From assembly GCA_947247005.1 (NCBI GenBank), contig OX365949.1, positions 18,789,130-18,853,129 of the forward strand: 64,000 nucleotides of DNA, in the 5' to 3' direction. Made by a program: the position numbers and the translations under genes. Source of the stretch: Spisula solida. Its lineage: Eukaryota > Mollusca > Bivalvia > Venerida > Mactridae. How positions within the stretch are numbered: the stretch's first letter is position 1; each line of letters begins with the position of its first letter. Below the pieces are notes generated by a model. It ran no database searches and was not told where the DNA came from. It was given only the letters and a program-made list of their open reading frames with translations. Shown here piece after piece: positions 1-11,294 of this stretch.

Positions 1-294
1 CATTACAGTACGGACGCTTTAAAAATTACGCATCTACTTGCCAACCCTTTAAAATATCTGTTTTCTTCCGTTGATCGAGACTTTTTCATAATGTCACATA
101 TGAATGCCTTTTCTGGAGTCAGCTCCATTTTGCAGACTTGTGCTGTCGTTTGATAAAACTAATTAAATGGAACTCATTTTTATTATACAAAGGCAAAACT
201 TAGCGCTCAGTACTATGCTTTAACGTTTAAAATCGTTTAAAAACTGTTTGCCACATCTCGATCCTGACGACAGTTCATGGAACTTCGTATCTTG

Positions 295-385
295 ATAAAG
301 AAGATTATATTAAGTCAGACAGGGAAGGCAGCACTCAACTTAACCAGTTGAGGACAGAAAACATTAAAACACACAAAGCACTGAA
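295..385 (+). repeat. Fragment of a dispersed repeat
   Basis: The stretch beginning gataatattaagtcagaca-type sequence (here aagattatattaagtcagac) and running through cattaaaacacacaaagcac recurs at 21655-21800 in the same orientation, and inverted at about 18610-18700 and 32100-32210. Family unknown; at the last two sites it forms one end of a longer block. Confidence 0.65.
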
Positions 386-677
386 AACACGGCATCCCGT
401 CCCGAAAGTCTGCCGCCTCAGTCAGTTAAACTAAAACGGAACGAGAGCCATGTGACGAGAAAACAACAACCGGACACCACACACCACAAGGACAATCTAC
501 AATATATATATAGTGTACATGCAATTTTGAAAGATACGAAGCAGCCTTGTGCTGGACAACGAAATTGCAGAGTGGCACATACAAAATGAAAAAGGTTCAA
601 CAAAAAGGCGCAATCGCGAAACATTTTTGTATTTTTACTATAAAGTGGAAATACATACATAGAGGAAGGTTGACCAA

Positions 678-813
678 AGGGCCTCTGCCTTGGTACGGAC
701 AGCGACAAATGTCACTTAAACGTTTAACAGTGCACCAAACCTCACACTTACCCAATAGATAATCGTTTAGCACATTACAGTGTAAATAAAAGTTTCCCGC
801 CATGTAATGCCCT
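678..813 (-). mobile_element. Short MITE-like repeat, copy 1
   Basis: Ends in agggcc and gccct and contains cttggtacggacagcgac at one side and tttcccgccatgtaatgccc at the other. The same order is found inverted at 58741-58913. Too short to encode anything. Family unknown. Confidence 0.55.
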
Positions 814-1019
814 CTACCAAAAAGGCCACAGTGACAGGTAATAAAAGAATGTAAAACATGAAATATTATATAAATAATGTCCATCGAGTAGCACAGAAAG
901 TACTCAATAGCCTATCAGAAGTCAGAGCAACAAGAGAGCAAAACATTTAAGGGTACGACAAGACAATGTAACAGACAGGCATCAATGTCAGTCGTCCAAA
1001 AAGGTTTGAGGTTAGGCAT

Positions 1020-1580
1020 ATCATAGAGTCTGTACATTGTCCGGTCATCGCACAATAGGAATCATAATGACGAGCTGTAAATGGACCCACTACTAAGCAT
1101 GCAGTCCTTTGCAAAATTAAAGGGTCATATCCTCTACCCAAAAAACGTTTTATAATCTTGATAAACACATCATGATAATGACTCAGCTTCATATCCCATC
1201 ACAATCACATCATTCGATACATTAAGAGCACAAATTCCAAGTATATTAAACCAAGATAATAGATAATGCCAAAGTCTAACAATATTGCATTCATAGACTT
1301 TGGAATATTAACGATAAAGCAGCATTGGTTACACTCGATCAATGTTTACACCGTCAATGGGGATTTTCGGTCATAAAAAATCTCAAAACAATGCACCTAC
1401 AAATTGTCGATTTAGAGTCTAACTAAATTGCAAAAACAACAGCAACCAGTGAGTATATAATATTAGTCGACACATTAATATACATGGCTGTGCTGAGACA
1501 TTTCGATTATAGCATGTCAGCATGAAAATATCGGATGTTCAACTCTGTTCAAATATAAGTGTGACATCTCTCGTACAATA
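1020..1580 (+). repeat. Diverged duplicate of 4540-4880
   Basis: Several landmarks recur in the same order at 4540-4880: tacattgtccg / gacattgtccg, ggacccactacta / gggcccactaata, and gttcaaatataagtgtgaca / gttcaaatataaattgaaca. Identity is patchy, which suggests an old duplication. Confidence 0.5.
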
Positions 1581-2901
1581 ACATTCACATGGGCACTATA
1601 ATTATACTACTAGTACAAAGTGTGGTTATTGATAAAGTACCATACACTCAACTACTTTTTGAATTAGCCACTTTTCAAACCCAAATCATAATGATTGGTG
1701 ATATTTTGCACACAAACGTTTCATGGAATTGTCCTAATTATTTTACCAAGAGTTCAAGTGCAGGCTACGTTCCCGACGTGCTGGCAATTGCAGCCGTCTT
1801 TAACTTAAAGTTCGCGTAAATTACGTCAATTATTGATCACGTGACCGATAATATCCCCGTGATTATTATCACTTTGCTGATAATATCCCAGGTGGGGCGA
1901 TAATACAGATGTGTCAACGTAAAAATGCTGCTATATATAGTAACAGGTTTATTAATGACTGTTAGAGCATTTAAATGGTTGCATTCTTTGTGCATATCTA
2001 CATTAGTAATATTTACTGTTTTGTTCTTCGTAGATTTATACATGTATAATGAAAACGAACTTTTGTATTAAAGATTTTAATACACTTCAGAGCCTGGCCG
2101 TGAGGTGATAATCCGTCTGGAATAAATAATCGGACTGAAGCCCTCGAGATTCAGTTGCGGATACAGGGTTTGGTGCTAGGGGCGTAAATGTTGACATACC
2201 CCCCTTGATAAAAAATTGTGCGAGCGAAGTCATCTCGAAAAAAATCATTGATTATCTGAGAAGAATGCCTACAAACCCGTTCTTGACTTGATAATATTCA
2301 TTTTAACCTATTTTGAGCGAGCGAACCGAGCTAGAAAAACCAGCAGCATGCTACAGCAAGTAGGTGGTAGGTAGTCTGAGCCCATGCTCTCTTAATTGTT
2401 TTGAAATTAATGGATTCATCTGGTGCGATGTGAGGTACCTTTTGGTGATGGAAAGGGTAAAAGCTTTATCACAGAATCAAGTCAATCATAGTCCTCATTT
2501 ATGAGTTATGAAACTCATTAATACTGCGCATGTATATCTGTATTTCTAAATCCGATTTTCTGGACAGATATATGAAGAGGGTTTATAGCAAGGCAATTAG
2601 AGTCATAGTCGAGTTTTATCTGAGCCACATGCAAGACCAATTCGCTCTTTAAAAGTTAAGAGCATAGATGTTTTCCATTATCTACGTTATACTTCTCCGA
2701 GGCGACACATTTGTTCTTACAAATTTGCTGCCCTCCAACTGTGGGTTATTGAATTTGTCCTAGATATCACAGAACCAATGGTAATGGCGAATACAGATTT
2801 CGACAATTTTTGGTGATTTTAAATATTTGGTGCCATTTCGCCAAACCAAGCAAGGGAACGCATATCACTCTCTGTATAACAAATATTACTAGCGGACAAT
2901 A

Positions 2902-2921
2902 CGCAGGCCGCAAGGCCTGCG
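2902..2921. other. Perfect 8-bp hairpin with GCAA loop
   Basis: cgcaggcc-gcaa-ggcctgcg is a perfect GC-rich 8-bp stem closed by a GCAA loop, which would be a GNRA tetraloop if transcribed. It stands out in AT-rich surroundings. There is no flanking gene or T-run, so no role is assigned. Confidence 0.6.
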
Positions 2922-3183
2922 GATGTCGTTCCGCTTTACGATAACACGTGTGCACGTGGTTTGGTCAGAGTTTGAATTCACTAATGGATCAAAAAATTTG
3001 TGTTAAAATCCCGCACTGAAGCAAAGATACAAGAAAATGGCTGCTAATAGAATAACAAAAAAAATTAAAATGCGATATTCGGCAGCTCATAAATTTTCTT
3101 TTATTTTTTAATGATGTTTAAAAATATTCCAAAAACTAGCGTAGGCCCCTGTCTAGAAAAGAAAATAATTATCAGTCTTCCAT

Positions 3184-3198
3184 GGTTGCTATGCAACC
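3184..3198. promoter_or_regulatory. Palindromic X-box-like site (RFX type)
   Basis: ggttgctatgcaacc is a perfect palindrome around tat and fits the GTTGCY-N-GCAAC form of RFX-binding X-boxes known from other animals. It lies about 10 bp before the first unit of the 280-bp tandem duplication. Function is not shown by the sequence. Confidence 0.3.
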
Positions 3199-3208
3199 TA
3201 TCTTTTTA

Positions 3209-3488
3209 TATGGGGAGGGCTATTTCCTAAATGTTTGGACACAAAAAAGGCAGCCATTTTTTTGCCCACTTCGGAAGGAAATTTCAACATTTTCAGTGCA
3301 TAAACGATGCTACAAACTGTTATGAGACACATGATTACTCTGAGATAACGAATTAAGTCGAGCGGGAATCGTTCATATGCGCGAAATATCAACAAATCTT
3401 AAAAAAATATAATGAAAAAGACACAAGTTTCGGTTATTTCCCATCGCAAAGTTTGCAATACAATTAATTAAAGTCCGTTTCGTGTATT
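3209..3488. repeat. 280-bp tandem duplication, unit 1
   Basis: Unit starts tatggggagggctatttcct and repeats exactly 280 bp later with only scattered differences, so the duplication is recent. Both units keep a minus-strand frame open (65 and 99 codons with ATG), but this frame simply runs through the duplicated block. The protein is not recognised. Confidence 0.9.
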
Positions 3489-3768
3489 TATGGGGAGGGC
3501 TATTTCCTAAATGTTTGGACACAAAAAAGGCAGCCATTTTTTTGCCCACTTCGGAAGGAAATTTTAACATTTTCAGTGCATAAACGATGCTACAAACTGT
3601 TATGAGACACATGATTACTCTGAGATAACGAAGTAAGTCGAGCGGGAATCGTTCATATGTGCAAAATATCAACCAATCTTAAGAAAATCTGATGAAAAAG
3701 ACACAAGTGTCGGTTATTTCCCATCGCAAAGTTTGCAATACAATTAATTAAAGTCCGTTTCGGGTATT
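3489..3768. repeat. 280-bp tandem duplication, unit 2
   Basis: Second copy of the unit at 3209-3488. It ends in cgggtattta where unit 1 ends in cgtgtattta. Differences include gcgcgaaa to gtgcaaaa and aattaag to aagtaag. Confidence 0.9.
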
Positions 3769-5127
3769 TACGTATCGAGAACGCACGGTGATAATCCACA
3801 TCGTAGTTGTAGGTTATTGTAAAGAAAGTAAAACAAATGCATTTTCGTAATTCCTCGCCGAGATGTAATTAAAAAATCCCTCCAAAATCGTCAAAAAATA
3901 TTCGCGGGATGAAGGTCGCGAAAACTAATTACATGTTGTTGTTGTCGTTATTGGATACAATGAAACCCATAATTTTCCGTCTAAATCTCTTTTATGTTGT
4001 GACGATTTGCAGGGTTTATTTAACGAAAATAGGTGATTAAGATTAAAGATGTCTGATATTTAATCGTAATATGATTAATTGAAATGAAAATAGCCTTTTC
4101 TTTTGAACAAAAGTACTATCTGGTATGCTCATGCAACCCATTAAAAAAAGATAAAATATCAAATAAGGCCTAGAAATCAGTTGTTATCTGTGTTTTTATC
4201 TAATTATTCATTTTTAAATTAGTTACCCCTAAATTAAGTAGACAAATTAAACAAAATGAAAAACGTGTATTATTCGTGTTCATTCGGACTAACAAACGAT
4301 AGCAGGTTTGTATCGTCTTTCGTTACTTTGTACCCAATATTTCGTATCAAACCGCTATCGCGCGCTTTCTTGTGCAACGAACCACTTCGATAGGTTGCAT
4401 AGACGTAGGAAAGCGCTCGGTAGCGCCTTTTGGAAACGGCTTGCTCCAGATTCGTAACTTCGTAACCAAACAATTTTTTGTGAAGTTATGCATCACCAAA
4501 AAATCCAGTACTAGATGAGCATGTTACAAATAATGTAGGACACCTGACATTGTCCGCTACATATGCTGTGTATAGTTCATATTAATTGTCTTCTTTGAAA
4601 TGGGCCCACTAATAATCTACCAATACTTTTTCATTCTTTTATAGGGGCAATTAGTTTTAAAATAGCCAAATACAACGCCCTGTACAAGATGGTTGATGAT
4701 GGTTAGAAAAATAAGGCAAATATGATATAAAATGAGTGTATACATTGTATACTACTAATACATTTCCGTTCATTGTCAAAAGAAATAAATCGATTTTATA
4801 GTGTTAGTATGACACAATTCGATGTTCCGTTTTGTTCAAATATAAATTGAACACTTCTCGTAATTGGGTTTTCCACAATCAATCATAAGAAAATTGACAT
4901 ACGTTTTGTGAACATCTTATGGCATTATATACACATCTATCTCGGTTTAAAGTACATCTTATGGTGTGGCATAGCTACGTTTGCAAATCAAGAAAATATT
5001 ATATCAGTATTTAAAAAGATGACAAAGGAGTCAGTTTTGGTCCTATGGCAGATTAAATTCACATTGACAGACTACTAGTACACTATACGCTATTTTGATC
5101 TCAATGTTAAGAATAAGAAATATGTTT
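3769..5127. other. Intergenic, repeat-derived
   Basis: No gene seen. The part 4540-4880 is a diverged copy of 1020-1580. The part 4880-5090 (including ggtttaaagtacatct and aatcaagaaaatat) is related in the same orientation to 14490-14670 inside module A1. The 67-codon minus frame at 4270-4473 is unrecognised. Confidence 0.5.
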
Positions 5128-5545
5128 TTATTATGTTGTGTTCTGTTCTGTTGATTAATTAGGTACATAGCTTCAAATTAGCTTTGCAAAAATTATCTGA
5201 GTGTACCGTATATATCGAGAAAAATGTGCAGTGGCCATGTTTAACCGCAAAGAAAATGACGTTTCGAAAGCTGGTACCTAGTTTTTCTACAGTTGTCACA
5301 GCAAACACGGATACCAGTTCCTGTAACGTCATTTCCGTTGCGGCTAAACATGGCCGCTGCACAACCTTATATATATATAGGGTACACTCAGAGACAATTT
5401 TCACTCAAATAATTTAAAACTATAGGCCTAGATTAGATTAGAAATCAAAACATAGAAGATTAGGTTTAATTCAAATTCAAAAACAATCTATAATGATACA
5501 TTGTCTTAAAACAACACACAAATAAATACTTTGAAAACACAAACA
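5128..5545 (-). repeat. Segment inverted relative to 16120-16310
   Basis: 5128-5160 (ending ctgttgattaatta) matches the reverse complement of 16275-16300. 5431-5545 (catagaagattaggtttaat, then aatactttgaaaac) matches the reverse complement of 16120-16250. A palindromic MITE (5189-5400) sits between the two parts. This is an inverted piece of the A/B boundary sequence lying just outside the array. Confidence 0.6.
5189..5400. mobile_element. Palindromic MITE, copy 1
   Basis: Long near-perfect hairpin. The left arm begins aattatctgagtgtacc and the right arm ends ggtacactcagagacaattt; the arms share ggccatgttta..ccgc, flanking a centre of roughly 50 bp. A second copy with the centre inverted is at 47076-47345. 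Because the element is palindromic, similar frames stay open on both strands (about 77-81 codons). I take these as a by-product of symmetry and not as genes. Confidence 0.8.
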
Positions 5546-5634
5546 TATAATAACAAATAGGTGAGGCAGAGCTCGGAGGAAACAGCAAAACACAAACAAC
5601 ACACAAAAAACGCCCTGCTTCTGTCGTATTTTCG

Positions 5635-5727
5635 CTTTTTTGCCACAACAAAGCGAACATGTAACAATGCAAAGATACGACAAAGTCGACTTTTGCGCAT
5701 TGTTACATTTTCGTATGTGGCAAAACT
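5635..5727. repeat. Hairpin of about 30-bp arms
   Basis: tttttgccacaacaaagcga... to gtaacaatgc (5635-5670) pairs with gcattgttacattttcgtat... to ggcaaaac (5697-5727) around a loop of about 26 nt. Probably a small fold-back element. The overlapping 60-78 codon frames are not recognised. Confidence 0.65.
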
Positions 5728-5939
5728 ACGTCATGGCTTAAATCAGCTATCATACATATACCAAACACGAAAACCTTCTCGGATAGCTGGTCATTAAATA
5801 CTAGTACATTAAAGAGGAACAGAGTCGTGAACAACCGAGAACCAACATAAAAGTGCGATTATTTAATTACTAACTATTAATTAGTTGGTTGACATTTTCT
5901 TTCGTACATCCCAGATAATCGTAAAACGGAGAATGAATA

Positions 5940-6180
5940 CTAAATGAGGGAATGTTGATGACACTCAAAGAATACACATAATGCTTCTATCCTGTATGAC
6001 AATAGTACAATATACGTCAACATCATTTGTATGTATAAACAAGAATTATGCAGCGTTCCAGACAAGATGAAGTGCGTTTGTCCTACGATAACAGTGACGC
6101 TGACAAATGAGTTGACATGGTAATATCGTAACAATGTATTATATTTGTGTTGACACGGCAAACAAGAAATAAGTGTTGTA
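5940..6180 (-). other. Best-conserved block of the A heads, with open minus frame
   Basis: This block is nearly unchanged at 20690-20890 and 34460-34660. In all three, the minus strand keeps one frame open (73, 83 and 140 codons with ATG) with a shared hydrophobic core containing VNSFVSVTVIVGQTHF. The length difference between A1 and A3 inside it appears to be 9 nt. No family is recognised. It could be chance openness within a conserved repeat, so I do not call a gene. Confidence 0.3.
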
Positions 6181-7844
6181 ATCTGATGTGTATTTTGTAT
6201 AAACCCATGTATGTATGTCTGGGGTGGTATTCACAAAAATATTAAGGGAGATTCAGAATTTTCTTAAAACCTCAAAATTTACTTAAGGGTATCAGGGAAA
6301 TATGTGCATCTAAAACTTTTAATTCAAAATATTAAAGTTTCCCTTATTAATGATGATTTGTGAATAACACCCCTGATGTCCTGTTTTTCCCATTTTAACA
6401 TTGTTTAATAGGTTTGCTAGGTGAAGGTTATATTTTTCTGAAAATTTCATAAAAATGTTCATTTATTGCATAAAAGGAAGTGGTCAAGAAATAAGTGCCC
6501 CAGACAAAATCTAAATCAAAGTATGAAAATTATACCCATAATCCGTTTGTAACAACATGTAATAGGCAAGCTATCGTTAGTCTGTTTAGAAACTTTAGAC
6601 TACGTTATATTTCTATCATATAGTTTAAATATATTTCAAAATAATACATGTATATACAATACATGTATCTACCATATAAATAATACGCATGGGTAAAGGG
6701 TTAAGCCACAAGTTCCAAAACTAAGCTCTCCCTGATTTCAATCATACACATGTTATTCAGCCACAATCCTTTGCCATTTTGTCAACGCTGGCCGCCTAGC
6801 AAAGGGAGTAGTACTACTGTACCGAGGACAAAGATCGAAACCACAAATTCTAGTTTCCAAAGAGTACATTCCTACCGATAGCCCACCAGAATATACAATA
6901 ACAAGGTATTAGCCTCTGCAACAATCAAGCGATGATAAAATACTGAGTTTCAATCCTAGGATAGTCAATAATATAGTCAGTCACAACTTTAGAAATTTAT
7001 GAATTAAATGTCCCAGATCTTAGGATAAAACTGACGAAGTTATTAAGGTTATTTATGTTATCATATATTAATGATCACCCTGTATGTAAATAATATTACA
7101 TAGAAGATAAGAATTAAGTTTGTATAGGGTTTGAGGCGGGAATATTTCGTAAGTGGTTAAAGTTGCAGTCTCACGTATTGGCGTATTGCAAAAATAAATA
7201 TAGTTTGTCAAAAATCGTGTAATAGTAGTATAGTTGCCTGTATATCTCCTAAACGATACGCTGACATTCAACATAACTTGCGAAACATCGACACTAAGTG
7301 GTTATGTGGTATCTTACATCCAGAATTCTACAGGATATTAATACCCTATAGAACTAAGACTGCTATCACTTAAATTGCCTGAAATTCGTTCGCATTCGAT
7401 GAAAACGAATACCAAAACGAACCGATTATCTCATTGATGTTTACGTTGTATTTTGTATATGTTTCAGATCGATCACGTGTGAATCGCATAACTCACAAAG
7501 CATGCTGAAAGGAAACTCTGTTCTCGTACTTTATATGTTATCATAATAAATTACATACACAAACATCCATCTTAAATAAAACAAACTAAGCGTATTCCGT
7601 AAAAATCTCAGGTAAGTTATTTAAAAACATAGTAAGGAAAGTTTAGCATTACATACCAATAAGTAAAACAGCTGGGCTTCCAGCCTTTTATTTACTTTTG
7701 ATAAGTTAAATATTACACAGGAACAGCATTTTCACAAAAACCTGTCAAATATTATTAAGACTAACGCAATAAGCGAATTTAAAACAAAATGAGCAGACAA
7801 TCTAGATACTTGTCAAAGTTAACAAAGCGGGAAATTACGAACAA

Positions 7845-8340
7845 ATGCCAAGTTCAAAAAAGATTAGAACTATGTATGAACCATATTTGAGTGTAATCAA
7901 AGATCCCGCTGTAAGATCAGATGTAACTAAATTCCACATAAGTTCTCACAAATTAGAAATTGAAACAGGAAGATATAAAACACCAACACTTAATGTTAAG
8001 GATCGATTATGTAAATGCTGCACTTTAAATGAGACTGAAAATAGGAACACTTTCTTTTAATATGTTCTCTTCATAAAACAGAATGTTATACCTGTCAAAC
8101 ATATCACATATTACACAATAACATTATGTGCTAGATATTCCAGTCAATGAAAGCACTATTGTTACATTATTATTTTGTTGTTGTTATTTTCTGATCAGTA
8201 TTATTTACATTTTCGTTTGTATGTTATCTCTTTTACTTTGAATAGTTTTTAAACTTTGGATTGCCTTTTATGTTAATATCAAAATTGTATACCCGAGAGG
8301 GTCCAGAATATGGACAATAAATTATATTCTATTTTATTCT
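7845..8340 (+). pseudogene. LINE 3' end (RT C-terminal relic), A1 copy
   Basis: The frame 7845-8060 reads through a motif typical of the C-terminal region of non-LTR retrotransposon ORF2: a LEIETGRYKTP stretch, then a cysteine pair (LCKCC) and NETENR. It stops early where related proteins continue. Downstream sequence ends in cccgagagggtccagaatat, then gacaataaa and ttctattttattctattc, a classic LINE 3' tail. The A2 copy (21840-23240) lost the GRYKTP part but keeps the following part (NAFRNLTDSEKFQYVMSS-like reading near 22000), which A1 lacks. The full relic was therefore older than the module duplication. Confidence 0.8.
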
Positions 8341-8394
8341 ATTCATAAAAAATAAGTTTTTTCCTATGACACAAAATCTTAGTTCTAAGCTTTG

Positions 8395-8810
8395 TGAACA
8401 CGGACATTGTTGTCATATATCAATTAATAATAAATATGTAGCGTTTTTTGTCGGTAAGTATACGTGAATATGAACGTCATCAGTATAATAATATGATTAC
8501 ATTTTCACTATTACAATAATAATCAGCCAGTGAAATGTCCATCGCAATAAAAAACCGACTTGAAATTAAATAGACCCAGTAGTTAAATACAAAGACCTAT
8601 ATAACAAGAGAAAAGTTACCCACTCACAGTCATATATCGTTATATGAATCCACCATATGAGAATAGAGAGTTTGTTCGCGAGCAAATGACATAATTCAGT
8701 ATAATAAGACTGTAAAATATTGAACTAGGTCTACAACCAATCAGCAATTAATGCAAAAAATATATCTTCAATTTATTTTATGACTGATTTATATATGCAA
8801 TAACAATAAA
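8395..8810 (+). repeat. Block shared by A and B modules
   Basis: gtcatatatcaattaataataa, atgaacgtcatcagtataat and tatatcttcaatttatttta landmarks recur in order in B1 (16590-16640 and 17700-18060), B2 (30010-30060 and 31190-31520) and A2 (23305-23690). In B the block is split by a LINE insertion that A lacks. No coding sequence seen. Confidence 0.75.
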
Positions 8811-9099
8811 TAGGTCTAGAACGAGTATTGTTAGATCTAGAGTAGAGATGGAAAACAGGCAAATCGTAAATTTTGCAATGTCACTGCAACATCGCTGGTT
8901 TATGGTTCCAGATCGGGAATGTGTTAGACAGTAGTTATGATGTTTTCTAATGAACAATTTTAAATGAACCTAAACGCAATTTGAATTCGGGTAAGGCTCA
9001 CATTTTATTTTACTCGGAAGAAAAGAAAAGTACATATACATTGTATAATGTATAGCGTATTTGTTTCTTATTTTAAGCAAATAAACTCTGTTACGTAGC

Positions 9100-9465
9100 A
9101 GAAACAAATTTAATTTAGAATGAAACAGGTTAAAATAACAGTTTTCGAGCACCGCTTTCGGCAATTCAGTTACCCTTTCACATTTAACACCCCTGGTCAT
9201 AGGAATACCAAACAAAAAAACCGACGTTAGAGTCTGCCCGGGAAGATTATTTCTCTCATCTTGGTTTATAATGTGCGGCAAACATCGAGATTCGACGCCC
9301 AGTAATATCGAAAATGTACATATACCCATTCACACCTTGGTCAAGTGGAGAATTGTGGGTTATTCTTGCTCAGAGAAATTATGCAGTGGCGCAGACAGGG
9401 ATCGAAACCATGACCTCTCAATCCCATAACGCACCGCTGTCCAATGGTCGACCCGAATAATCGCT
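9100..9465 (-). mobile_element. tRNA-derived SINE relic, A1 copy
   Basis: Read on the minus strand, it starts with a tRNA-like head (ggtttcgatccctgtctgcg as B-box region), then a central domain tctctgagcaagaataaccc and ccaaggtgtgaatgggta. The same central domain occurs in another SINE at 40515-40720. The rest of the element runs through gcgtcgaatctcgatg. The 119-codon minus frame at 8970-9329 is a translation of this SINE tail, not a gene. The A2 copy is at 23920-24310. Confidence 0.75.
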
Positions 9466-9790
9466 ATGCTCGTGATACAACCTATAATCACCGTATGCTA
9501 ATTACTAGAATCCAGTGACTAACCCAGTTAAATACACGAGGGCTCTACAGAACAACATTTATTACAGTTACAGATTCAATCGATCTAAAAACCCTACGTT
9601 CGCAATACATCAAACGTTTAATTTATCGCCAAAGCTGAACGTTCATTGATAACAATTGATTCTCCTGATCCCTCGCATTTGTATAAACTTCAATTAAAGA
9701 GAAACAGACACGAAAAAATGTTTTAAAACGATTATATTCAATGCAATGATATTCAGTTATAAAGTGGTTTATGAGGCTGTTAAATAGAGG

Positions 9791-9930
9791 ATCTTACACG
9801 AGTGTTTTTCCATATTTAAATTATTAAACGAGTTGAATGAAATGATAAAATGCGAGGCTCTGTCGAGCATTTTATCATTTTTATTTAACGAGTTGAATAA
9901 ATTCAATATGGAAAGACACGAATGTAAGAT
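9791..9930. mobile_element. 140-bp hairpin element, A1 copy
   Basis: atcttacacgagtg at one end pairs with cacgaatgtaagat at the other. The inner arms repeat aacgagttgaat and gataaaatgc / gcattttatc around a short centre. The same 140-bp hairpin is at 24577-24716 in A2 and is absent from B1 and B2, where the host sequence ggctgttaaagcagaatctt is continuous. Confidence 0.85.
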
Positions 9931-10705
9931 TCTTTTTATCACATAAACTAATTACACAGTAAAAGTGTGTCTAGAATGCACCCACTTCCCGTTTAGGAAA
10001 CAAACTGTAGGAGTAAACCGGTTCCTTGAATGAGCTAAGAAAAAAGTGCAACAACGCATACCCAAATACGTGAATTTTTCGGCTTTTGAAAATAATATTT
10101 TAGCATATCTAACATTCTGCAGATCTTAAAATTTCGCTTTACAAATTAAATGAATAATAAAATCTAGATCCGGAAAGATTATGTGTTCCGTTCCGGGTTT
10201 TAGAAATAACCCAGGAGCAGGGGAAGCAACTCAGTATTCCGCGTGATTTTATTCGATCAGTTAAATAACTAATTACAACAAGGTGCAAGTACTTAGTAAG
10301 GACGGGAAATCGTCTTTAATACTCAAAATTAACGTATTTATACAATGAAATCAGCATCCGATGCCGTGTGTGTGTAGTTGTCAGAGGTTTCGTAAGTACA
10401 TTTCGTCCCGATCTTATTCGTACCCACGACCAACTGAATCACCGTTATGTTTACTTACGGTTATATCTCTTATGTTCTTGAACATCTGTTATTGTGTGAT
10501 TATATATGTCCGAGAGGGCTCATAATAGGAAATAAATTTCAATTCTAAAAATGTATTCGTTTACTTTTTTGACTACGTGTATGAAAACATAAATAAAATG
10601 GCTCGCCCTTGTATATATACCTCATTTACATGTTTTTTACACAAGTGTTTTACGGTATTTATGTAATGAGTTCATTAAACTGACAGAGCGTATTTTATGT
10701 GATAA
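9931..10705. other. A-specific insertion block, no gene
   Basis: Continuous with the hairpin and absent from the B modules, so 9791-10705 may be one composite insertion. Near 10495-10550 it has tatatatgtccgagagggct, ataataggaaataaatt, resembling LINE 3' tails such as that at 8290-8330. No open frame of note. The A2 equivalent is 24717-25525. Confidence 0.5.
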
Positions 10706-10781
10706 TGCAGAATATTTCACTAAACATAGCAGCTATTCTATTTTGTTGTATAAGACGTTGCGTACATACCAGGTTTACTGT

Positions 10782-11294
10782 ATTCACCATATTGACAAAA
10801 CTGGTTAAAACCCGTTTTCCGGGATAACGGAATTTATTGAGCGGCAAATAGCGAGATATTCCGAATATATTTTAGGGTGGTTCCTGCATATAGCGTATAG
10901 AGCAACCAGGTACTATAATCAAGATTAGTTTAGCCAAATGATAACAACTTATAAAACAAACTTACTTGAACACAATGACAATATTTTTGCCTAAATAATA
11001 TGTTTAATATAATTTTCTCGTCATCGGTATCTTTCTACGGAAGCGGCAGTGTAGAATAAAATGCACTATTTCAAATATAAAGCATATTTTATGATAATTC
11101 TTGTTAAAGTTTAAAAACAAAGATGTTTAATGATAATGTGCAATAATTGTGTTATACGTTTTTCATGTTAAAACTATGAAAAACGAAATTCTATATACAC
11201 TCCCACTATACGGTCTATAGCTGGCTACCCCCCTGACCGTTAAATTTCTAATCCGGAAAAACGGGTTTTATCCAGTAATGTCGATATCGAGAAT
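10782..11294. mobile_element. 513-bp inverted-repeat element, A1 copy
   Basis: Left end attcaccatattgac, with tggttaaaacccgttttccg nearby, is mirrored at the right end by aaaaacgggttttatccagt and gtcgatatcgagaat. The B modules show the uninterrupted sequence (ggtttattgcatggtttaag at 19092), so this is an insertion. Target duplication is not clear. No transposase. The A2 copy is at 25608-26133. Confidence 0.7.

Larger units (their letters stand above)
1..3180. other. Left flank, no recognisable gene
   Basis: AT-rich sequence with frequent stops in all frames. The open frames here (under 100 codons) have no recognisable motif and no start or splice context that I would trust. It holds fragments of dispersed repeats listed separately (295-385, 678-813, 1020-1580). 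Around 2085-2240 lies a slightly GC-richer stretch without a readable frame. Confidence 0.6.

Noticed and set aside
5466..5683. Several overlapping 64-78 codon frames around a hairpin
   Set aside because: They overlap in three frames on the minus strand and one on the plus strand, are low in complexity and fall in an inverted repeat scrap plus a fold-back.
8970..9329. 119-codon minus frame, and its partner at 23805-24164
   Set aside because: Both translate the tail of a tRNA-derived SINE present in both A modules; the similarity is that of the repeat.
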